This document shows, piece after piece, positions 13,571-25,203 of a stretch of DNA of 64,000 nucleotides (position 1 is its first letter; every line of letters begins with the position of its first letter). The position numbers and the translations under genes are program-made. The notes under the pieces are model-generated. The model was not told the origin of the DNA, ran no database searches, and was given only the letters and a program-made list of their open reading frames with translations. This DNA is from Chrysoperla carnea (Eukaryota; Arthropoda; Insecta; Neuroptera; Chrysopidae): the NCBI RefSeq assembly GCF_905475395.1, contig NC_058337.1:104898368-104962367 (forward strand). The letters are read 5' to 3'.

Positions 13571-13867
13571 ATTTAGTAATAAAGAGTATTAAAAATATTA
13601 TAGCATATTATTTATTAATTATTATTTATTGTTTTTGCAGAATATTATTTTTTACGGGGACTTTAGGAGTTTTTGACTTTTGCTTTAGGGATGAGTATTT
13701 TTGAGAGTTGGTACCATTGTGCATAACAAGTTTTTTATAACTTTCAAACATCTGCTATCAAAACAAACACTTAACCGAAATAGAATTTTTTGAAGTATAA
13801 ATAAATTAAATATTTAACTTTAAAGTTTATTATTATTAAATAATTATAAGAAAAAGATAAAGTTAGG

Positions 13868-16800
13868 ATGGATATTTCTTCAGATTCATCATCTTCAGAT
13901 TCAGATGAATTAATAACAAGTAAAAATTTACGACGAAAAAAAAAACAATATCAAAATGAAAAAAGTATGTGGCAAAAATTAATGCATCATAAATCGTCCA
14001 CATCAATTGCAAAGCGAAAATCCAGTCGAAAATCATCAAAGGATTCTAGGCAAACAAAATTATCCAATGGGCAAAAAATATCAATTTCAAAAAAACAGAG
14101 TATTGAAAAAAAACCAAATGATTCAGTCTCGCTATCTAGTGATGATGATTCCGATAGTAAATCTTATTCAAAATCGATGAAGTTGCGTCGAAAACGTAAA
14201 TTTCATTATTTTAGTTGGGACTCTGGAGATGATACAGATAAAAATCAGTCAGAAAAACAAATTCCGTTGGAAAAGAAAGAGAAAGAAATTATGGTGCTGG
14301 AACGTCGTCGATCATCGATACGTAGATCATCTATTAAAACTGGAAAAGCACATTCAACATTAATACAAGATTGTGATAGCCATGGATCGGTACATTTTAG
14401 TGATATATCGAAAATCAGTGAAGAGGGTCATACACAAAGATTAACTCGACGTAGCTTAAGTAGAACACCAAAAAAAACAAGACAAAGTCAACTCAATTCA
14501 GCAGCAGCTTCAACCTCTCAAAAATTACCAGAAATTATAAATAAAACTCGAAGGTCAAGTCAAAGTAGTTATGCTCTAACCCCTCAAAAAATATCGGAAA
14601 ATACAACTAAAACATTAACAGATTTTGCTACCCATAAAAGAGTAGCAGAGCATAAAATTAATACTCGAAGAAAAAGTCAACTAAGCTATGAAAAAACTCC
14701 CGAAAAACAGCCTCAAAGCTCAAAAAGGCTTAGTAATAACTCAAAAATAATATCTGATAAATTGAATAAAAAGGAATTGAAAGCTGTTGAAGTTTTAAAT
14801 CAATCTTTAAATAGCGATCAGTCAACATTTTCATTAAAAAGACAAAAACCAATTAAAAACACTTCTGTATTTGATGTACAGAGTGATCCAAACGTTAATG
14901 AAACCCCAAAGAGGATAAAAGTTCAATATGAAAAACGAAATCAACTAAATCATAATAATACGGAAGAAAATCATATTGAATCAAATCCTGTTGTAATTTT
15001 AAATCGATCTGCTTCAATAGAAAATTTAATCGAAAATACTCTTGAAATATCTAATAACAGTTTAAAAAATAACAGTTTAAAACCTTCAACAATTGTTACG
15101 AAAATTTATCCAAAATCACCTATTAATAGTAATAAAAATGAGCAAATTCTCGAAAAAGATAGAAAAGTAAGTTTCGAAAAATATGATCAATCAGTAAATA
15201 AACATTCTGTAAGATTGCAAAGTAGTTCGAATTCCTATGAAAAATCCTTAAAACATCAAAGTACAAATAAAAGTACCAGAGAAGATAATAGTAAAGCGGA
15301 TTCCACCGAGAAACTTACAAGAAAATTTGTTTCATCTGATTCTTCGGAGCCTGAAAATGAAGAAATCGAAAATAGGAAATCATTAAGTCCAGAAAGTATT
15401 GTAAGAAGATTCGCGAAAACAGGTTTACCGCCATACCAAGAAGATTCAGATTCTGATAAGAAAGAAAAGAAAAATAAGAAAACGTCAAGGTCTACAAATA
15501 AAAGTATCAGAGAAGATAATATTAACGCGGATTCCATCGAGAAATTTACAAGAAAATTTGCTTCATCTGATTCGAAAATTCATTCGGAGCCTGAAAATGA
15601 AGAAATCGAAAGTAGGAAATCATTAAGTCCAGAAAGTATTGTAAGGAAATTCGCGAAAAAAGGTTTACCGCCATACCAAGTAGATTCAGATTCTGATAGG
15701 GAGGAAAAGAAAAATAAGAAAACGTCTAGGTCAAGAACTAGTAGGTGAGGAAATATAACATTTTACATCTGATAGAACTACAGTAAGATGGATTCAGTAT
15801 GATTTTGAGATCGCTGATTACAAATATGGTACCCAAAATATTCCCCAATGTGCCTGGAGATCAGTATCTCGTAAGAACCTCATCTGACTAACTTAAGTGC
15901 AAATAACACTGGTCTTCAAAAAATAAATTTTTTGTCAGCTGCATGAGATATTTTTACTAAATTATATGTTTTAGAATGCGCTGATTTCAGAAGTGATGGC
16001 CATTTTTTTCTATCACGTAAGGTTTTTTTGCAAATTCAATCACAACAAATTGGTAAAAGCACTCGTTTATTAAACGTTATACAGTAGCCTTCTTATATCG
16101 GGGCCAGTGAAAACTGCCCCTTCTACTTTGCTTATGACAGCTTCGGGAATTTTGTACATAGATATTTAAAACAGTCTCCATCCTTTTGCAATGATTTTAC
16201 AAATTGTTTCATCAACCCCAATTAGATATCAAGAGGTGGCAACAAAACTTTTTCTGGCGGCACCAAAGTAGTATTAATAACATTTTTCTCCCAAGGTTTT
16301 AAAGTTTCTCGGGATGGCCAATCACTTTTAATACTACTTCAAGACTAGTTTATGTTGTTACTAATATCTATGAAAACCTATGTGATAGAATGTTTTGAAT
16401 AGTTTTCCTGTTTTTGGGAGGTCAAAATCTATAAGAAAATGTTAAAAAATTCCTATGCAGTTTTTAGGTCGCAGACCTGTGTAATTTAAAATGCATTCAA
16501 AATCGTTACATGGGGATTTTAAGATCAGGATGGCCTGATCATAAAGCTTATCTCCGTTAATTATTTGCTTTTGAATGCCTCCAAAATTATTGCTTGGGGA
16601 TCTTTTAGAACGCTGATTACTAATATGATCCCTAAAATATTGTCCGATGAACTTAGGGATCAGGATGCCCAAGTTGTAGGATGCCCAAGTCAGGATGCCC
16701 AACTAATTTCCTTGATTTTTCTCTTAATTTGCATTAGAATGAAGTTTTTTGGGGTCATTTATTACGTACTCCTTCAACAAAATATTTTCCGATGAACCTG

Positions 16801-19800
16801 AAGATCAGGCTATCGATTCGTCTTACTATTTTTCAGAAGTTTCATCGATTTTCGTTTTAAATTATAAGTACTATAGTTTAAATTTATCTTATGTTCGCAG
16901 AGGGAGTAATCCAAATAAAACTGAAAATATTCCTCACGTTAATGAAGATTTGAATTCAGAAAATATAACTTCTAATAAAACAAGCTTAATTGTTGTTGAA
17001 AAATCTACAAGTAAAAATGTTTCACGACTATTGGAAAATGAAATGAAAAGTTCAAAGTCACAAAATGATTTTAATTTATCTAATAGTAAAAAAAGTACTT
17101 CAAATCAAGCCATTAAAGAAAATATTTCAGATATAAATTTAAGTGTATTTAAAGTACCTTCTACAGGACATTCAAATTTTATCGACAGGCTTGTAAGTAA
17201 ATATTTATCACCTAGATTAGAAAATGAATCAGAAAATCAGAAAACTTTAATATCACGAGATAATTTAAATGTATCTAGTGTAAACAGTAAAAGTGTTACA
17301 AACAAAACTTTAATCATTGGAGAAAATATTCTTTCCGATAGTGAAAATTTAAATTTACACAATGCAAACTCAAAAAAAGCTTCGATTTCTATTGACAAAA
17401 CTAAAAGAAAATTGTCATCATATCAAATTGAAAATGATATAGATTCTGAAAATGATAAAATTGAAAAAAAGGCCAATACGTATAAAAAAAGAAGTACAAA
17501 TGCAGAAGCTCTTAGTATCTCCGAGAATATTCAACCAGTTACTGAAAATTTGAATCCACAATTTTCTGTAATAAATGAAGTTAAAAATAGAAAAACTTCT
17601 TATGGAGGATTTAAAGCAAATTTAATAGTTGATAATGAAAAACAATCTTCTTTACAAAACTTACAACTATTGTCGCCAGCTTCAAATGAAAGTTATAAGA
17701 ACAATCGTGACGATATTCATCTTGACCCAAAAGCAAATCGAGATAGATCTAATACATCCCAACCTTCAACGAAGTCATCAGAACTTTCAAATGAAAGTTA
17801 TAAGAGTAACCGTGAAGGTATGCATATTGATCCAATAGCAAATCAAAATAACTCCCAACCTTCAACTGACTCACAAAATGATGAACAAAACAATGTTAAA
17901 CTTAGCCAAGATTATTCGAGAAAAAGCTCATCGAAATCGAATGTAAGTTATCAAGAGTATGAGGCAATGGAGCATGCAACGTCGTTACAGGATAACATTA
18001 ATAAAACAGAAAATAATCGAAATAACGACAAAAATAACCAATCTAAAAACATTACAATCAATTCGAAAAAAATTTCGCCATCGAAAAGTTTGTCAAATTC
18101 GTTTAAGAAATTATACAGTGATTCAGATACAGAAATCGAAGAAATTGTAGATACTGAAATTAAAAAGAATAGACCACCTTCATATGGTAAATTTAAAGAA
18201 AAACTTCTCGGCGACAAACATTCATCGAAAATTCAAAATGAAAATACTAATAACTCATTTAGTGAAAAAAATAAAAATCAGAAAATCAAAGATCGAATTA
18301 CATCAATCCGTAATCAAAGTTCTGTTAGCTTAAATAGCTCGAGACGGACTTATTTTCGCACAAAACGTGATACTGATGCGATTGAAAGTTCAGATGAAGA
18401 ACTGAACGAAAAATCTCCATTAAGCCAACATATTTCAAATCAAACCGAGAAAGGTAATAGCAATATTATATCGAAAGTAGGAAGTTCAGATAAAGAAATC
18501 GAAGAAATTGTAGAGGATTCAGAAATTGAAGAATTTAGAAAGAATAGACCACCACCTTCATATGGTAAATTTAAAGAAAAACTTCTCGATGACAAACATT
18601 CATCGAAAATTCAAATTGAAAATACTAACAACTCATTTAGTGAAAAAAATAAAATCAAAGATCGAATTACATCAGCCCGTAATCAAAGTTCTGTGAGTTT
18701 AAATAATTCGAGGCGAACCTATTTTCGCACAAAACGTGATACTGATACAACTGAAAGTTCAGATGAAGAACTGCACGAAAAATCTCCATCTAGCCACCAT
18801 ATTTCAAATCAAATCGACAAAGGCAATACCAATAATTTACCGAAAGGAGGAAGATCAAAAACAAATATAAATTTAAAAAATAATTTAAACAAAGAAGATA
18901 ATGATAACCTTTCGCCTGTTCATCGTGAAAAATTATTAAATATATCAAATCGAACAACCATTGATATTTCAAAGCAAAACAACGATGAAAATTTAATGGG
19001 GCAAAAAATTACAAAAAGAAATTTGACTTTAAAATCGTTCTTTAAAGCAAAAGAAATAGAGGAAGATTTGAATTCGAATAATGGAATACAATCTGAAAAT
19101 TTAGAGAAACCGGTGCAACAATTATTCCCTAGTTCCGAAAACGCTTTGGGTCAGAGCTCATCGAATGAAAAGGTTTTTTTTTTTCAAACGTATTTATTTT
19201 CACGTTAACGTAGTAGTAAAAATTATATTAAATTTCTCACAGAACAATGCGAACTTTTCGTGTCGATAAAAAAGTCATACTAAATTGTTGTTGATAATGG
19301 CTAAATTTATCTAATTTCTATTTTTTTTAGTTAAATCGACCGTCTACGTTCTTTTGTGTAGCCCTTCTCATAAAAATTTGACTCCATCCCTATTTTTACT
19401 CTTCATAAATCTAAATATTACCGAAGATAATAAATGAGAACTCTAGGATATATCGAAATAAATTTCGATTTTTTGCCCCAATTTCTTAGATCAGTTTTTT
19501 GTATTTTCAAAATACGTATTTTTGATTACCAAGTAGTCATCATCAGTAAGAATTAGCTAGTGATTACTCTTATTATGAAGGTTACTCTTTGCTAATTTGG
19601 TGGCGGACTGAACCAAAAAATCGAAATCTTCGTAAATCAACTCATCGTCCTTCTCCTACATATCTGCCCTTCTCTCTTTTGACTTTTTCCTTTTCCCCAG
19701 GACATACCTACCACGCCTAGTGCTTAATTCGCTGTTAAATTTGTTTGTTAGATAATTTTGAAAAATGGCAGATAAAGCACTCCCAGTTACGACGATTCTG

Positions 19801-22374
19801 ATTATCTAGCTTGGAAGTAAGTTAAATTAAAATAATAGATTAAAATTTCAAGAAAACTTAATTTAATCGTTAAAATTTCTTTGGCAATTAAGTTACTAGT
19901 ACATTAACGTGTGATATTCTGGAATAAGACACCTTAATCATTTTGTATATAATTTTTTTTAGAAATCAACGCAATTATCAATTTTAAAATTCCTTGAGCA
20001 TCAAAAGAAATTGAAAGAAAAAATGGAACGTGAAATCAAAGAAAAATATAAATCTAAATATGTTAGCGAACCTACAATTCCACCAAAACCACTAAAACCA
20101 CCAACAAAAATACGACAGCTTAAAAAACTAGAGAAAAAATCTCCAAAGGATGACGATTTCAGAAAAATTAATGACAGAAATTATAAACCACCAAAAATAA
20201 AACCACCTAGATGGATTCAGAATCAACCTGATTTACAATCGAGAATTTTCAGTGTCCTTAGTAACAAGTATTTTTTTTTTTTTAAATCATTTTTTTAATG
20301 TTTTACGTTTTTTGAAAAAGAATGATAACACAAGTCTGCGACTAAAAAACTGCATAGGATTTTTTTACATTTTCTTATTGATTTTGACCTCCCAAAAACA
20401 GAAAAACTATTCAAAACATTCTATCACATAGGTTTTCATAGAAATTAGTAACAACATAAACTAGTCTTAAAGTAGTATTATTACACAATAAAAATAAATT
20501 AGTTTCGCTTCCAATGGGTTATTCTGTGCATATGGAAGAATACTAACTATAACAATTTGGCCATTACCCTGGAAAGAATCAAATATCAGGATCATCAATG
20601 GATGGTTTGTGGGGACTTCAAAATACTCACGATGCTTTTGGGTCAGCAGGCAGGCATACTAAATACCCATTGAACAAAGTTGAAAGAGGGAGTTTTCACT
20701 GGCCCCGACATAAGAAAGCTTTTAATTGATACCCTCTTTGTGGAAATCTTGGGTATCGTTCAAGGATGTAATGCGAAAGTTTTTGGGAAATACTAAGGAT
20801 CCTGACTACAAAACCATTGTTCAACTAACAGCATACGAAGCTCAAGGCTGCAAGATAAGCTTGAAGGCCCATTTTTTACACTCCCACATAGAATATTTTC
20901 CTGAAAACCTGGGAGCTTACAGTGAAAAACAGGGTGAGCGGTTTTACCAGGATGTCCTCGATATCGAGAGACGGTATCAAGGAAGATGGGATGTCACTAT
21001 GCTTTCAGGCTACTGTATAATTTTTAATAAACGAGTGCTTTTACTAATTTTTTGTGTTTGAAATTGCAAAAAAACCTTACGTGATAGAAAAAAATGTCCA
21101 TCACTTCTGAAATCAGCGCATTCTAAAACATAATTTAGTAAAAATATCTCATGCAGCTGACAAAAAATTTTTTTTTGCAGACCTTATTTACTACATATTT
21201 ACAGTTATATGGAGTGTTCCGTAATAACACGAAATAGAAAATTAAATATTAGTAAATTTGAAGATGTTATAATAAATCAAGTAGAATGAAATTCTTGGCA
21301 ACTATCTGTGATAGTCGTGCTAGGGATATATTTGCGGCTCTTATCAGTTTCTGTCAGTCATTGTTTTCTTTTTTTACAGTTACGAAGAAGAAATTGCCAA
21401 TAGGAAAAATGAAGAAGTCATTGAATTGTTAGCAAATGTTGTAAAGAAGGTAACGGCACAGAAGAAGATAATTGATTACACATTAATTGATAAACTAAAA
21501 TTAAAATTAGCACAAGAAAAAATAGTTCACACAACATATGAATTTCATTGGTTTGTTTTAGAGTATTGTCCGCATCAATTTATTATAAGGGTAAGTCATG
21601 AAATTATATTACATGTTCAAAAGTATTTTTAACCTTCGAATCAAAAAGAAGAGTGTTATAAGTTTGAACGTTATGTGTGTCTGTATGTCTGTAGCATCGT
21701 AACTACTAAACGGATGAACCGATTTTTTTTTTGAAATTTAATTTAATGAGTGTTCTTAGCTATGTTTCAAGAAAAATGTTCCTTCCAATACGTGTATTTC
21801 TAATTACAATGATTAATAACAACGGGTGGCCGTTAAATTTTGAAATAGAAAGGGGTTTATAAATAAACATACCTACCTCTCTTGAGATATAAAAAGTTTT
21901 GAAATTTAAGAAATTGCATTTTCTGAATTATATATTATCAAAGATAATAAATGTGGTCTCTTAAGATGCTTGGAAATAAATTTCGATTTTTACCACAATT
22001 TTCTAGATCAATTTTTGTATTATAAAGATACGTATTTCGACTACCAAGTAGTCACCATCAGTCTGAGTTAGCTTGTCGTAATTACTCTTATTGTGAATGT
22101 TATTCGTTGCTAATTTGGTGACGGTTTGCACTCGGTCCGCTAAAATCATTGACCTAGAAAATTGGGGCAAAAAACGGTATTAATTTTCTGAATTCTTATC
22201 AAAATTTTTAATTTGTTAACTAATCAATTTTGATGTCAATTATAATATGCATTTAAACTAATCAATTTCGTTTTTCGATTTTAGGTTGTACCAATGAAAC
22301 CATACTCAAGATACATTTTCGATCCACCTTTTGATGCAGAAACTATTGGTCTTCCTATTATAACAGAACATTGA
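13868..22374 (+). CDS. Unrecognised Lys/Ser/Asn-rich disordered protein, 1584 aa
   Basis: Not recognised. Five coding exons, 13868-15744, 16901-19172, 19963-20267, 21380-21590 and 22285-22374, join with matching phases (2, 0, 2, 0) into 1585 codons. The first ~1380 residues are hydrophilic and repeat-rich, with acidic SDSD patches, many RRK/KRK basic clusters and SP/TP sites, as in nuclear or chromosomal scaffold proteins. There is no signal peptide or membrane segment. Internal repeats include a 77-aa unit twice at 15260-15739 (motif SLSPESIVRRFA), a ~35-aa SNESYK unit twice near 17680-17860, and a ~120-aa unit twice at 18117-18845 (motif PPSYGKFKEKLL). The C-terminal ~200 aa differ: a KLKEKMEREIKEK helix, a Pro/Lys stretch, then a compact-looking region with NEEVIELLANVVKKV and YEFHWFVLEYCPHQF. 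That end may be the conserved functional domain. The donor after exon 2 (followed by a T-run) is weak. Confidence 0.7.
15260..15739 (+). repeat. In-frame 77-aa tandem duplication in exon 1
   Basis: Unit 1 is 15260-15490 (231 nt) and unit 2 starts at 15491. Both encode TNKS, RKF(V/A)SSDS, EPENEEIE, RKSLSPESIVR and KGLPPYQ-type words. Unit 2 has a small in-frame insertion (KIH). The high nucleotide identity points to a recent duplication. Confidence 0.85.
15905..16490 (-). pseudogene. Unidentified ORF-bearing repeat, copy 2, reverse and internally deleted
   Basis: It lies in intron 15745-16900 of the Lys-rich gene. Read on the minus strand it begins CACAGGTCTGCGAC near 16485, continues through the KQFVKSLQKDG coding part, skips most of the ORF, and ends with CTTACGTGATAGAAAAAAATG and GTCAGCTG. 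Its outer end matches the start of copy 3 at about 20330, which gives a candidate 5' terminus for the repeat. Confidence 0.65.
18117..18845 (+). repeat. In-frame ~120-aa tandem duplication in exon 2
   Basis: The two units (about 18117-18480 and 18481-18845) share EIEEIV, PPSYGKFKEKLL, DKHSSKIQ, ENTNNSFSEKNK, RTYFRTKRDTD and ESSDEEL. They differ by small in-frame indels. Confidence 0.85.
19425..19617 (+). repeat. Dispersed repeat R1 (~190 bp), copy 1
   Basis: Shared words are GATAATAAATG, AAATTTCGATTTTT, CGACTACCAAGTAGTCATC and TGCTAATTTGGTGGCGGAC. Other copies are at about 21946-22134, 32955-33116 and 56998-57193, all in the + orientation. No ORF; the conserved palindromic CTACCAAGTAG lies near the middle. 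Confidence 0.75.
20325..21185 (+). pseudogene. Unidentified ORF-bearing repeat, copy 3
   Basis: It lies in intron 20268-21379 of the Lys-rich gene, in opposite orientation to copy 2. It starts CACAAGTCTGCGAC and carries the coding stretch WVSFKDVMRKFLGNTKDPDY, then LKAHFLHSHIEYFPENLGAY, SEKQGERFYQDVLDIERRYQ and GRWDVTMLSGYC. It is the best-preserved version of the C-terminal half, but it lacks the N-terminal half and has no start in frame with a full ORF. Confidence 0.7.
21946..22134 (+). repeat. Dispersed repeat R1, copy 2
   Basis: This is the most diverged of the four R1 copies. It keeps CGACTACCAAGTAGTCACC and TGCTAATTTGGTGACGG. It sits in the last intron of the Lys-rich gene. Confidence 0.65.
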
Positions 22375-22660
22375 GAACTCGTTGTAGAATAAAAATATTA
22401 ATTTTTCAATAATAAATAATTAATCTAATCATATTAATAGCGAAAACTATGGGTCTTCCTATTATAGAAAAAAGTGATTCTGTTCTTGAATGAAAATATT
22501 AATTTTTGAATAATAATTAGTTAAAGTGATCCTGTTGTAAAAATATTAATTTATGAATAATAAATAATTAAGCTAATTATATTAATAGCGAAAACTATTG
22601 ATCTTCGTATTATATTAAAGTGATTCTTTTGTTGAATAAAAATGTTAATTAATATATAAT
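22335..22660 (+). repeat. Tandem repeat copying the end of the last exon
   Basis: The segment around GAAACTATTGGTCTTCCTAT in the final exon (22285-22374) recurs downstream near 22441 and 22572 as GCGAAAACTATGGGTCTTCC and GCGAAAACTATTGATCTTCG. Each copy is followed by an AT-rich AATATTAATTTTT tract. There are three copies at a spacing of roughly 105-130 bp, so the 3' UTR is built from repeats of the stop-codon region. Confidence 0.7.
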
Positions 22661-25203
22661 AAAATTTGTTTTATATATTTGTTTATTCAACCTATTAAGC
22701 TAACTTATATAAAGTGAATAGCGTGAGACAAAAGTTGTCAGTTGAAACTCAAATGGTGAACATTTTCCAGTTTTAGCCCGCTACTTAAGTAGCAATATAC
22801 TTCATCGTAAACACTCTGTCATTACACACCTTACGTTTTTCTTATATCCTGTTTACATTATAAAAAAAATTTGACAACGTTTCTTGATGCTACCAAGAAT
22901 GCTAGAAGTTCTGTCTTGGTGGGGATCTCGTAACTTTTTTAAAAGTGAACTTTCTCTAGGTCCAATCATTAAATTAATCTGATTTTTATACTTTTTGGAT
23001 CAAAATTACCCCATCCACCGAGTTTCATAAAATTCCAAAACAAAAATTTTTTGTGTGTTTTTCTCGGTTTTTTTTTTATCTCCAATTTCGATAAAACTCT
23101 GTATATAAGGTAATTTTGACCCAAAAAGTACAAAAATTGGGTGCATTTGATGACGGGTCGAATAGTATTTTAGATACGGACTAAAATCGATCCAAAAATT
23201 GCGATATCTCAGAAACTCAGCATTGTAACTTATTATAGGTGAAATAATTTTAAAATTTGTTATGTAGTTTTTCAATTGATTTTTTTATTAAAAAATGGCG
23301 TTATAGAGTACTTTGAATATCGACTACCATATTAACCATATTAAATATTATTGAATGTGCAAAAATTAAAAATTGAAATTGTTGATTATTAGTTTCCGTA
23401 CGGCGAATGTGTTAAAAAAAAGTACAAGTATATTATTTAAAATTATGATCTTTTATTAACTTCAAAATTCCGGAAACATAATGAATTTATCTTTTGGTTC
23501 ATGTTAAATAATTTCACCTGTAAATTTATGCTATGAAAATTGAAAAACAAAATTTTAAGAAATACTTATCAACCCTAAAAAAAATCCGTTCCACAGATTA
23601 TAGTATTTTAATTTAAAACAGATCTGCAACTCCCTGTAAAATTTTTCCTATTATCGTTCTCTGAATGTGCCTTTCTCCAGGTGGCTCTACACGTTATATT
23701 CGTGTAAGACCATCTATAAGTTTTGATAATAATTAATCCATTTCAATAGTTGTTGGGGAAACAATATTTTATATATTTTTAAATAAATAAACAATACGTC
23801 TTTCAAAATTCGTTTGCATGTCTTTAAATTTCTTTGTGTGTATTCTCAATTGATTGTCTTCATTAACATTTTATGGATTATTTGAATAATGGCATTATTT
23901 TAAGTATTTTGGCCGTTTTCATTGTGCCCCTGCTCATTAACTAATTAGTGTAATTTAGGCGTTTTAAGTGTGTTTATATTATTTTCCAATTTTTTTTTAT
24001 GGTATGTACTGAGTTTATTTTAGCGCTTAGGTCTTGTTAATCGTGTTGATTACATTTAGGTAGTGTTTATTTGTGATTATAATTGACTAATAACGAAATA
24101 AAATGGTTTAAAATTGCATTTAACTTACATCAAACTAATAATGAATTGTTATTATACCATGTTTATATGAAATATACATAGTATATTAAGTTTAGTCCCA
24201 AGTTTGTAATGCTTAAAAATACTGATGCAACGAAAAAAAATTTGGTATAGGTAAATCGATCGGAAATCGATCCGAAATATCGTTTTTTTCGAAAATTACA
24301 CGGCCAATCGGCAAATAAACTCGATTTTTTAATTTCTTGGGTCAAAATTACCTAATAAACTGAGTTTCATCAAATTCCGAAACAAATAATTTTTTACGAT
24401 TTTTTCGAATTTTTCTAAGGGGTACCCCTTGAAAAAATTGCAAAAAATCGATACAAATTTATCGTCTTCAATTTCGATAAAACTCTGTATATAAGGTAAT
24501 TTTGACCCAAAAAATACAAAAATCGGTGAGAGCACAAAATTGTATAGTATGTATGTTATGGTTATATCAGTGATAGTATCAGACAGAGTAATCAACACTG
24601 TCCATACATGGTATTTCGACAATTAACTCAGTCAATTGTTTGTTTTCTCTTGTTAATAATGTTAATATTAAAATAAATGCTATTTTGTTTCAAATATTGC
24701 AATAAATTATTATTTTATTAATATTTGTTATTGTTGTTAAAAAACTTCACTTTATTTTATTTATTAGAAGACAAAAAAATAAAAATAAACTGAATAGAAA
24801 TAATTTAAATAGTACCTAATTCCCGCCATTTAAAAAAAAAAAATAGTTCACTGTAAGTGCCTTTCTCCAGGGAGCTTTTTGAACAACAGTTCATGTACAG
24901 TAGAGTTGCCTATCTATGTAATAAATTATAATCTGTGATCATACCAATACCAACATAAAGAAATAAAAACTTTCTAAAAATTACTACAAAAAAATACAAG
25001 AGAACGTGAATGAAAAAAAAAACGTACATATAGAAAAATAGAATTATCTAATTATTAAAATATTGTAAACTTTATTATTAAATTGACAATCTGTGATAAA
25101 CTTTTTTAAATAATTTGCATACAAAGGGTTGAAAATTATATTTACTATATAATATATATAAATTATTATATATAATATTTACTATTTAAAAATAAAAATA
25201 AAC
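22661..25203. other. Intergenic with dispersed repeats R2 and R3
   Basis: No gene is seen. About 23600-24080 matches, reversed, the stretch 54850-55260 before DDX54 (family R2; shared words GCCTTTCTCCAG, GTGTAATTTAGGCGTTTTA). About 24160-24660 is an R3 copy with AACACTGTCCATACATGG. The same AATTTTGACCCAAAAA word near 23100 and 24490 shows a second local duplication. Confidence 0.55.
24641..24942 (+). repeat. R2 repeat arm upstream of 4EHP exon 1
   Basis: Reverse complement of 25905-26200. Shared words are GTTAATATTAAAATAAA, AGTACCTAATTC, AAGTGCCTTTCTCCAGG and AGTAGAGTTGCCTATCTAT. It forms the left arm of an inverted repeat around 4EHP exons 1 and 2. Confidence 0.75.

Noticed and set aside
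16442-16702. Overlapping ORFs on both strands before exon 2 of the unknown gene
   Set aside because: Part is repeat copy 2 and the rest has no homology I recognise. The exon acceptor at 16900 explains the coding sequence that follows.
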